Assembly (NCBI GenBank): GCA_017608575.1
Contig: JAFCFP010000032.1
Location: forward strand, 1-12,176
Direction: 5' to 3'
DNA length: 12,176 bases
Source of the DNA: Candidatus Iainarchaeum sp.
GTDB lineage: Archaea > Iainarchaeota > Iainarchaeia > Iainarchaeales > DTGL01
In this document: positions 1 through 6,754 of the stretch, piece by piece
Numbering within the stretch: the stretch's first letter is position 1
How the letters are laid out: every line of letters starts with the position of its first letter
Notes under the pieces: model-generated
What the model was told of the DNA's origin: nothing
The model's database searches: none
The model's input: the letters and a program-made list of their open reading frames with translations, nothing else
Position numbers and translations under genes: made by a program

Positions 1-360
1 CCGGTACTTCACTCCCCAAAGGTCACCCATTGCGCCTTTCTGCCTGCCACCGATTCCCTCAACCGTAACCTCATCATGCTCATCAATGTATTGAATTGCT
101 CCATCCCTTGGAGCAAGAGCAGTCAACTGCTTTCCATTCTTTATCAATTGAACACGAACACATTTCCTGATTCCAGAATTAGGCTGCCTTGCAGTAACAC
201 CGCGTTTTTCAATAACAATTCCCTTTGCCTGTGGTGCGCCTTCAAGCAAGTCATATTTTTCTCTATGAGGCCTATGCCTCTCTTTGTATTTTCTGTCCTT
301 CCATTTCCATTTCTGCCTGCTTTCTTCGAGATTTCGTGCTGCAAATTCTCCTCTAGCCAT
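1..360 (-). CDS. rps12: Small ribosomal subunit protein uS12 (S12), archaeal type, 3' end cut by window
   Basis: Protein of the 30S decoding centre, where uS12 contacts the A-site codon-anticodon helix. The ATG at 360 opens a frame that runs to the window edge, giving 120 residues; archaeal S12 is normally about 145-150, so the C-terminal tail is missing. Visible family motifs are ARQPNSGIRKCVRVQL (57-72), DEHDEVTVEGIGG (93-105) and the second decoding loop MGDLWGVKYR (111-120). The basic N-terminus is usual for archaea. It lies 5 nt after nusA, and GAGGTAA overlapping the nusA stop is its ribosome binding site, so it is probably translated from the polymerase operon message. Oddities: the loop that reads D-(L/I)-P-G-V-(R/K) in nearly all S12 proteins has Trp115 in place of Pro, and PNSA is PNSG. 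Identity is very secure. Confidence 0.97.
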   Translation of the reverse strand, partial: MARGEFAARNLEESRQKWKWKDRKYKERHRPHREKYDLLEGAPQAKGIVIEKRGVTARQPNSGIRKCVRVQLIKNGKQLTALAPRDGAIQYIDEHDEVTVEGIGGRQKGAMGDLWGVKYR

Positions 361-365
361 AAAAA

Positions 366-767
366 TTACCTCAATTTAATGTCATGAATATTATAATTTC
401 TCTCCGCAATTTTTTTTATTCTATTGAATTTTCTCCTGTTTGATAAAACCTCTCTTTTTGCAGTTGAATCCATTCTCAGTGTCAGAATGCCATTCTCTTT
501 TTTTGCCTCAATTAAGTCGTTGTGAGGCAAAGCCTTTTTAATGAATTCTTCTTCGTCTTTTCCAAGGGAAAACACTTCCACTTTTTTCTTCAACTTTGAT
601 GAAAGCCTTTTAATGTTTACTCCTTTTTTTCCAATTGCTTTCCCCATGCTTTGCTCTTTCACAACAAACGCAATTGTGTTCTCATCAACAATGCAATCCT
701 TTGGCATTACTCCGCTGACAGCGGAAAACTCTTTTATGTAAAAAATTTCATCCCGCGATAGCTTCAT
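366..767 (-). CDS. nusA: Archaeal NusA-like transcription factor (two KH-type domains)
   Basis: Short archaeal NusA of 133 residues, consisting only of the KH RNA-binding portion; the bacterial N-terminal polymerase-binding and S1 domains are absent, as is normal in archaea. The likely role is RNA binding during transcription elongation or termination, but the archaeal protein is poorly characterised. KH1 is clear: VVKEQSMGKAIGKKGVNIKR (35-54), with the GxxG loop at 46-49. The second domain spans roughly 80-133. Where family members usually carry a second GxxG (as in AIGKGGKNI), this one has LSNRRKFNRIKKI (108-120), so the loop glycines are lost. The position between rpl30e and rps12 is the conserved archaeal order. 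The start ATG is preceded by AAGGA about 10 nt upstream, in a 15-nt gap after rpl30e. Confidence 0.93.
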   Translation of the reverse strand: MKLSRDEIFYIKEFSAVSGVMPKDCIVDENTIAFVVKEQSMGKAIGKKGVNIKRLSSKLKKKVEVFSLGKDEEEFIKKALPHNDLIEAKKENGILTLRMDSTAKREVLSNRRKFNRIKKIAERNYNIHDIKLR

Positions 768-782
768 TGAAACACTGTCCTT

Positions 783-1085
783 TTACTGCTTTTTTGCTGC
801 TGCAAGAATTTTGCTTTTCCCCTTGTCTAACACAACCAATACCGAGACAGGGAAAGGCTTTCCGCAAAGCGAACCAACCTGCAGTGAATTTTTTTCCAAT
901 TTAAGAACTGGAATTTCAGACACCGAGGCAATATGCTCAACGCGCTCGCCTCTTTCCTTTGGAATGTTGTTGCTTATTACTACAAGTTGTCCGTTTCCTT
1001 TAAGAATGTTTATTTCGCTTTGCTTAAACCCAAAACAAACCTTGCCAGTGTCAACCGCACGCCTTAACTCCTTCTCCAAATCCAT
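783..1085 (-). CDS. rpl30e: Large ribosomal subunit protein eL30 (L30e, L7Ae-like fold)
   Basis: A 100-residue ribosomal protein of the L7Ae/L30e family, which binds kink-turn-type RNA in the large subunit; it is absent from bacteria. Diagnostic stretches are MDLEKELRRAVDTGKVCFGF (1-20), LVVISNNIP (34-42) and IPVLKLEKNSLQVGSLCGKP (58-77). I place the start at the ATG at 1085 rather than the in-frame GTG at 1094. The archaeal family begins at this residue (MDLEKEL), and the motif GGAGTGA upstream is at normal Shine-Dalgarno spacing for this ATG but would overlap the GTG. With the GTG start, three extra residues would be added and the gene would overlap rpoA2 by 4 nt. It sits between rpoA2 and nusA, as in most archaeal polymerase operons. 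Confidence 0.95.
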   Translation of the reverse strand: MDLEKELRRAVDTGKVCFGFKQSEINILKGNGQLVVISNNIPKERGERVEHIASVSEIPVLKLEKNSLQVGSLCGKPFPVSVLVVLDKGKSKILAAAKKQ

Positions 1086-1090
1086 TGAAT

Positions 1091-2311
1091 TCACTCCTTC
1101 ATAATAAGCTCCACTTTTCCAGTGCCGATCTTGATGGGTTGCCCAACAATAATGTTTTCCACGACTCCCTCTAGGTATTCCCTTTCACCTGCAAAGGAAG
1201 CATTAAGCAAATGCTTAACTGTTTCCTCAAAGGCAGCCCTTGCAAAAGGCGAGCTTTTGCCACGCATTATTCCAGTGCGAACAGTTCCCTTTATTTCCCC
1301 ATCCAATGTAATTACATCCGCCAAAAGAATAATATGCCTCAAATCCACGACAATGCCGTTCTCTTCAAGAGTTTTATGGAGTTCATTGATTATTGCAGTC
1401 CTGCCGGCTTCAATTCCCAAAACCTTGCTTATTTCGGCAATGTCATTGGTGGTAGTGCGCTTGCCGTCAACCTCTCTCTTTCTCAAAATAGCCTTAAGGT
1501 TTGTTCCGGATGTTTTTATTATGAATTCACCGTTTTCTTCCATTACAATTGTTTTATCGATTCCGGCAGTGCCTTGGAGTCTTTTTCTCAAAAGCTTTAA
1601 TGTTTCATTCCGCATCTTCAAAAGAGAATAATTCTTTGGAAAAGAAATAAACATTTTCTTGCCCCTGGATTGAATTTTGCCCTTTTTGGCAAGTTCTTTT
1701 ACTTTTTTCTTCAATTCATTCAAGTCCAGGTTTTTTTCAGCAATTTTTTCCTCCAAAAATTCAAGCTCTATTGTTTTTGTTTTAAAGTCCTCTTTTGTCA
1801 CAAGAATATCCTCTCCACGAATATCAATAAGTGACTTGGCAAACGCTTCCACCTTTGCCTTGTCTTTGCGGATTTCTTCATTCAAATAAATAGTCATTGT
1901 TGGATACTTTGTTTTGCTTCTCCCGTCAACTATTTCCTCAACCCTTTGAATTCCCGATCCAACTGAAACCTCTGCTGCTCCAGCAAAATGCTTTGTCCTC
2001 AAAGTGAGCTGTGTGCCGGGTTCACCCATTGATTGCGCGGCAACAATTCCAACCGCTTCACCAACTTCAGCTTGATTTTTTTCATATTTTTCCTTCACTC
2101 TTTCCGCTAACTCTTTTGCTTCCTTCTCGTTTAAGTTGAATGCTTCAATTGCTTCAAGCAATTCATTCCATGCCTTTTCATTGAGGTTGTCCCTCTTAAT
2201 TCCAAACTTGGCTTCTTTTTTCTCTTCCTTTTTTTCTGGGGCAGTATTTTCCTTGGACTGCTTTTCGTTTTTCTTTTTTGCTGTTTTTTTTGATTTCTTT
2301 TTAGAGGGCAT
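1091..2311 (-). CDS. rpoA2: DNA-directed RNA polymerase subunit A'' (C-terminal part of RPB1/beta')
   Basis: Carries the trigger loop, cleft and clamp-base portions of the largest polymerase subunit; it pairs with A' to rebuild the RPB1 equivalent. Length is 406. Residues 1-40 are a Lys/Glu-rich low-complexity extension; the conserved part begins near residue 43. The motif VGIVAAQSMGEPGTQ (87-101) leads into the trigger helix/loop with catalytic His108, followed by VEEIVDGR (124-131) and YPTMTIYL (136-143). The C-terminal block includes DLRHIILLADVITLDGEI. The gene joins rpoA1 through a TAATG junction, where the rpoA1 stop and this ATG share one base, and GGGAGGG seven nt upstream is a strong Shine-Dalgarno motif. 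Oddities: Lys107 sits immediately before the trigger-loop His where Phe is usual, and the downstream TLGxPRL-type motif reads VGSGIQRV. Confidence 0.98.
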   Translation of the reverse strand: MPSKKKSKKTAKKKNEKQSKENTAPEKKEEKKEAKFGIKRDNLNEKAWNELLEAIEAFNLNEKEAKELAERVKEKYEKNQAEVGEAVGIVAAQSMGEPGTQLTLRTKHFAGAAEVSVGSGIQRVEEIVDGRSKTKYPTMTIYLNEEIRKDKAKVEAFAKSLIDIRGEDILVTKEDFKTKTIELEFLEEKIAEKNLDLNELKKKVKELAKKGKIQSRGKKMFISFPKNYSLLKMRNETLKLLRKRLQGTAGIDKTIVMEENGEFIIKTSGTNLKAILRKREVDGKRTTTNDIAEISKVLGIEAGRTAIINELHKTLEENGIVVDLRHIILLADVITLDGEIKGTVRTGIMRGKSSPFARAAFEETVKHLLNASFAGEREYLEGVVENIIVGQPIKIGTGKVELIMKE

Positions 2312-4920
2312 TATTTTCCCTCCCTTGCTTTAATTGAAAAAATTTCCCTTTCAAGGTCAACGCCTTTTCCCTTCACGGAATTCATTGGAAATATTCCATC
2401 TTCACCGTAAACAAGCTGCACAACTTTCTTGCCGCTTGTTCTCACGCTATTGTCATTTTCAATGCTGATATCCTTTAATGAATTAGCCAAGCGCCTGTAC
2501 AAATAACCTGACACCTTTGTGCTTACACCGGTGTCCACTTCTCCCTGTCTTCCTCCAACGGAGTGATAGAAGTATTCTTCGCCGTTCATTCCATCCATGA
2601 AATTGCTTTTAATGAAACCACAGGCTTCAGCTCCAACATCTCCCTTTTTGTTCAACGCAATAAGCCTTTCTGAAAAGCCTCTCTTTGGCCTTCCTTCCCT
2701 CACTGACGCCTGCCCCCACAAACCGCTTATGTTCACCAGGTTAAGGCTTGAGCCACGGGAACCCGAAACAATCATGATAATTGTGTTCAATTCAGGTTTT
2801 TCACGCGTAACAATTTCAAGTTTTTCTCTCATTATTTCCCTTTCAACCCTTCTTTTAATTTCAGCAGTCAAACGCATCATTTTAATCTCAAAGCTTTCAT
2901 GCCTGTTCCTTCCAGGAATAAGCTGGAGTGTTTTTTCCTTGTATTTTTTCACCAGTTTTTTTGCTTCCTTCAATCCCTCATGGATGGCTTCCTCTTTCAC
3001 TTTCTTCACTCTATTGCTCACTTCATATTCTTCCAATCCAACAGTCAAGCCCTTGACTGTAAGCAGGTCAGAATTAATCCTGCTCATTTTATCGTAAAAA
3101 TTTGTAATCACTTCAGGCGGATACTCCCTTGCAAGAGTGTCAACAAGTTTTCCCTTTCCTTCACCCAAAGAGTTTTCATCAATTATTCCCTTTTCGAGTA
3201 TGCCATTCCTAATCCTGACACAATAAGGACATTCATCACCTTTGCATTTATAATCAGGATTGCTTTTTTCCATTACTTCGCATGTCTTTGACCTATAAGA
3301 AAGATTCAAATCCTTTGGAAGCAATTGACTGAAAATAAGTTTTCCGGAGTAATTGTTTCCCCTGTCGGGTTTTGGAATTTCCTCTAGTTGCATTTCATAA
3401 AAGAACTGCCATGCTTTCTCTTTCGGTATTTCTGTTTGAGGCATTGTGAGAACATACGCGCCGGTTACACCATCTTCATCCAGAATAATTATTGGAGCAC
3501 CATACCTTGGACTCAAAATCTGGTTTTCCACAAACATTAATTCCTTTGCTTCAGCTTGGCCTTCCTCTGTTTGCGGCACGTGCAAGTTCATTTCATCTCC
3601 ATCAAAGTCCGCATTATACGGCTTGCAGACAATTGGATTAATCTTGAATGTTTTCTGCGGCACAATTCTTGCCTTGTGGGCAAGCATTGAAAGCCTGTGC
3701 AATGAAGGCTGCCTGTTAAACAAAACAATGTCTCCGTCTTGAAGCATTCTTTCAACAACATACCCTGGAGCCAATTCCTTTTCGACATCTCCAATGTTTT
3801 CACTGGTTATTCTCTTCCTCATGCCATCAGGCCTTGTAATTGAAAAAACCTTTCCTGCTTTAACGAGTTTTTTGAGCCTTTTTGCATTCCACTCAGTAAC
3901 GCGTTCTGCAATGGTTAACTCTCTTGCAATTTCCTCCGGAACACCAACTTCATTTATTGAAAGATAGGGGTCAGGGCTAATAGTTGAACGAGCTGCAAAG
4001 TTCACTCTTTTTCCTGTTAGGTTGTGCCTGAACCTGCCCTTTTTTCCCTTCAATCTCTGTGTAATGGTTCTCAAAGGCCTTCCGGAGCGGTGCTTTGCCG
4101 GCGGCACTCCTGCAATCTGGTTGTCAAAGTAAGTGGTAACATGGTATTGCAACAAATCCCACAGGTCCTCAATAATTAGCTGCGGAGCACCTGCATCAAT
4201 GTTGTCCTTTAACCTTGCATTAATCCTTATAATGTCCACGAGTTTGTGGGTTAAATCATCCTCTGATTTAACACCACTTTCAAGTGTAATGCTTGGCCTT
4301 ATAGTGATTGGTGGAATAGGCAAAACAGTTAACACAAACCATTCAGGTCTTATAATTTTTGTGTTATAGCCAAAGAGTTCAAGGTCTTCGTCTGGAATTT
4401 TTTCAAGCCATTCCCTTATCTCGCTTGGATAAATTCTTTCCTTGTTGAAATAGAAATTGGTTGGCCTGTCCAATAACACTTTTCCAGTCATTGCCCCACA
4501 ATAAGGACAACGCTTTTTCTTCTTTGTCTTTGTTTTAATCTTTCTAATAATTTCTTCAGTGTCAGTGAATCCCTGCTTTAGTGCAGCAATCTCTTTTTCA
4601 TCCAGCAGAACACGTCCGCATTCCTTGCAAGTACACTGCAATAATTCCTCCACTTTCTTGCTGAATTTTGCATGCAACACAGGCCTCACAAGCTCGAATG
4701 AACCAAAATGCCCAGGGCAATGCTTCATTGTTTGACCACAGGTTTTGCACCTTAGGCCGGGATTAATTACGCCTAAATGCGGATCCATTAACCCTTCTTC
4801 CATTGGATAACCATCTTTATCATAAGTATCAGCTGTCTTTATTTCAATAGCGCTCATTTTCCTTATTGTTTTTGGATCCAATATCCTGAAATCAATCGAG
4901 CCAATCTTTTTTTGAAGCAT
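2311..4920 (-). CDS. rpoA1: DNA-directed RNA polymerase subunit A' (N-terminal part of RPB1/beta')
   Basis: Catalytic polymerase subunit of 869 residues, a usual size for archaeal A'. The catalytic Mg motif NADFDGDEMN is at 436-445, with Asp438, Asp440 and Asp442. The N-terminal clamp zinc site is C58, C61, C68, H71 (CPGHFG). A second zinc site is likely formed by C98/C101 with C138/C141. LTGKRVNFAARSTISPDP (301-318) and FNRQPSLHRLSMLAHK (401-416) are classic switch/active-site blocks. A third Cys cluster lies at 547-567 (ending CPYC). The bridge-helix region at about 780-811 is recognisable but divergent (DTGVSTKVSGYLYRRL). The start ATG follows rpoB1 after 9 nt with AGGTGG just upstream. 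It overlaps rpoA2 by one base, so expression of A' and A'' is probably coupled. Confidence 0.99.
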   Translation of the reverse strand: MLQKKIGSIDFRILDPKTIRKMSAIEIKTADTYDKDGYPMEEGLMDPHLGVINPGLRCKTCGQTMKHCPGHFGSFELVRPVLHAKFSKKVEELLQCTCKECGRVLLDEKEIAALKQGFTDTEEIIRKIKTKTKKKKRCPYCGAMTGKVLLDRPTNFYFNKERIYPSEIREWLEKIPDEDLELFGYNTKIIRPEWFVLTVLPIPPITIRPSITLESGVKSEDDLTHKLVDIIRINARLKDNIDAGAPQLIIEDLWDLLQYHVTTYFDNQIAGVPPAKHRSGRPLRTITQRLKGKKGRFRHNLTGKRVNFAARSTISPDPYLSINEVGVPEEIARELTIAERVTEWNAKRLKKLVKAGKVFSITRPDGMRKRITSENIGDVEKELAPGYVVERMLQDGDIVLFNRQPSLHRLSMLAHKARIVPQKTFKINPIVCKPYNADFDGDEMNLHVPQTEEGQAEAKELMFVENQILSPRYGAPIIILDEDGVTGAYVLTMPQTEIPKEKAWQFFYEMQLEEIPKPDRGNNYSGKLIFSQLLPKDLNLSYRSKTCEVMEKSNPDYKCKGDECPYCVRIRNGILEKGIIDENSLGEGKGKLVDTLAREYPPEVITNFYDKMSRINSDLLTVKGLTVGLEEYEVSNRVKKVKEEAIHEGLKEAKKLVKKYKEKTLQLIPGRNRHESFEIKMMRLTAEIKRRVEREIMREKLEIVTREKPELNTIIMIVSGSRGSSLNLVNISGLWGQASVREGRPKRGFSERLIALNKKGDVGAEACGFIKSNFMDGMNGEEYFYHSVGGRQGEVDTGVSTKVSGYLYRRLANSLKDISIENDNSVRTSGKKVVQLVYGEDGIFPMNSVKGKGVDLEREIFSIKAREGK

Positions 4921-4929
4921 TCATTCCAC

Positions 4930-6747
4930 CTAAGCTTTATCCACCAAGTTAAGTTTTGGATAAATTCCTAAAGCCTTCAATTCATCCAACAAAAGCTTGA
5001 AACCATAACTCATTTCAACAGGGAAAACCTTTGTGCCATTGCACAATGGACAATAACTCTTATTTCTTATTTTGTCCTTTACTGCAATAACTCCGCATTT
5101 TTCACATACGAGTTCTACAACTTTGTCGGAGTCTTCAACAAATTTCTCCTGCAACAACATGCTTGCACCATGCCCTACTAGTGTTTCGCCTTCCATTTCA
5201 CCAAACCTTAAACCGCCTTCTTTTTCCTTTCCCTCAGTCGGCTGCCTTGTGAGAATCTGCACTGGACCGCGGGCACGGGCCTGCATTTTGTGAGCAACCA
5301 AGTGATACAAGCGCCTGTAAGCAACAACGCCGGTAAAAATTTTTCCCTCAATTCTTTCGCCACTAACACCATCATAAAATGTTTCCCTTCCATCCGGGTT
5401 AAAGCCGTGTTTTTTCAGTATTGATTCCAGTTCCTCGCGATTCACATCACTGAAAGGAGTTCCATCAATTGCTTCACCTTGCATGCTGGCTGTTTTTCCT
5501 GCAAGCATTTCGAGCAAGTGCCCAATGGTCATTCTGCTTGGAATTGAGTGCGGGTTAAGAATCAAGTCCGGCTTTATTCCATCAATTGTAAAAGGCATGT
5601 CTTCCTCTGCAACAATTGCTCCAACAACCCCTTTTTGACCATGCCTTGAAGAAAACTTGTCCCCTGTTTCCGGTTTCATGTCACTCCTCACTTTTGCCTT
5701 TACAAGCATGTCTCCGTCAACATTTTCTGTCAAAAAAACGGTGTCAACAAATCCGCCTTTTCCCTTTCTCACAGTAGTGGATGCCTCTCTTCTCTTTTCT
5801 TTCACGACTCCAAACTCGGATATTTCCTCCAAGAACCTTGGAGGGCTTGTTTTTCCAATTAATACCTTTTTTCCATCAACGTATGTTTCAATTTCAGCCA
5901 ATCCATCTTCTCCAAGGGCAGCGTATGCTTCTTCTCCCAAATAGCCAACTGTTTCCTCGCTTGGAATCTCAAACCTGTCCTTTTGCCCGCCAGGATAACG
6001 TGTTTGCATTGATTCATAAACACGGAAATAAGACATTCTTCCAAGGCACCTGTCCACAGCGCCCTTGTTTATTACAACAGCATCAAGTGTGTTAAATCCA
6101 TAATATGGCATTATTGCCACAACAAAGTTTTGGCTTTGAGGTCTTGCATCCATTTTGATTAAATCCATTGTTTTGGTTCTAACCAGGTTTTTTTGTGGGT
6201 AATGCAATAAATATGATTCAGTGTCGGTTCTAAGAGCATAATTTGTTGCACCAAAACCGGTTGCCTGTTTGAACATTTTTGCTCCATGCAATGCCTTTCC
6301 GCTCATGTTGTGGTTCAAAAAAGGAATAAGACTGCTCATTACGCTTAGAATTCCAATTGGGTCAATCTCCAAATGAGTGTGCTCAGGTGTAAGGTCTTCC
6401 TCTCTTTCCGCAATAAGGGTGTTTTCTTCTTCCTCTGCATCCAGGTATTCAATGATTCCCTGTTCCACCAAATCCTGCCATTCCATTTCCCCTTTCTTCA
6501 CTTTTTCAAGTATTTTGTCAGTGAGTTTTGATTTGCCGTTTTCAACCACAATCACTGGCCTTTGCACTCTGCCAGCATCAGTGTTAATATAAATCTCGTT
6601 TGTTTTTTCATTCAAGGCAACGTTTATTTGTGGGTCAATTTTTCCCCTTCTCCTTTCCTTTGTTAGTTCTTTGACTACTTTGTTGGCATTGGGGAAAAAG
6701 CCAACAAGCCTTCCATTAATGTAAATTTTTGCCCTGTTTTTAGCCAT
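4930..6747 (-). CDS. rpoB1: DNA-directed RNA polymerase subunit B' (C-terminal part of RPB2/beta)
   Basis: Second-largest subunit, C-terminal portion, 605 residues. Key blocks are LHYPQKNLV (181-189) and YPGGQKDRFEIPSEETVG (251-268). Next comes GDKFSSRHGQKGVVG (362-376), whose Lys364 and Lys372 correspond to the conserved active-site lysines of RPB2. These are followed by NPHSIPSRMTIGHLLEML (398-415) and ARGPVQILTRQPTEG (492-506). The C-terminal zinc ribbon is C548, C551, C566, C569. It forms the hybrid-binding, wall and anchor regions with B''. The start ATG lies 7 nt after rpoB2, with GGAGTGA spanning the rpoB2 stop codon as binding site. Oddity: the acidic pair normally found in GYNxED is GFNTLD here, with Leu221 at the Glu position, so one residue usually associated with the second Mg site is missing. 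Confidence 0.99.
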   Translation of the reverse strand: MAKNRAKIYINGRLVGFFPNANKVVKELTKERRRGKIDPQINVALNEKTNEIYINTDAGRVQRPVIVVENGKSKLTDKILEKVKKGEMEWQDLVEQGIIEYLDAEEEENTLIAEREEDLTPEHTHLEIDPIGILSVMSSLIPFLNHNMSGKALHGAKMFKQATGFGATNYALRTDTESYLLHYPQKNLVRTKTMDLIKMDARPQSQNFVVAIMPYYGFNTLDAVVINKGAVDRCLGRMSYFRVYESMQTRYPGGQKDRFEIPSEETVGYLGEEAYAALGEDGLAEIETYVDGKKVLIGKTSPPRFLEEISEFGVVKEKRREASTTVRKGKGGFVDTVFLTENVDGDMLVKAKVRSDMKPETGDKFSSRHGQKGVVGAIVAEEDMPFTIDGIKPDLILNPHSIPSRMTIGHLLEMLAGKTASMQGEAIDGTPFSDVNREELESILKKHGFNPDGRETFYDGVSGERIEGKIFTGVVAYRRLYHLVAHKMQARARGPVQILTRQPTEGKEKEGGLRFGEMEGETLVGHGASMLLQEKFVEDSDKVVELVCEKCGVIAVKDKIRNKSYCPLCNGTKVFPVEMSYGFKLLLDELKALGIYPKLNLVDKA

Positions 6748-6754
6748 TCAAAAA

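Noticed and set aside
1122..1631. 169-residue open frame on the plus strand opposite rpoA2
   Set aside because: Antisense shadow of a highly conserved polymerase gene; the translation has no recognisable domain and is rich in Ser/Leu as expected from the reverse of Lys/Glu-rich coding sequence.
2971..3255. Extra Cys cluster in A' (CPYC, residues 547-567) as a novel zinc insertion
   Set aside because: Other archaeal A' subunits carry a Cys-rich segment before the same IRNG..GxID block, so it is probably a normal family feature.
2597..3291. Two overlapping plus-strand frames of 166 and 130 residues opposite rpoA1
   Set aside because: They overlap each other in different frames and lie fully inside rpoA1, with no start signals and no family resemblance.
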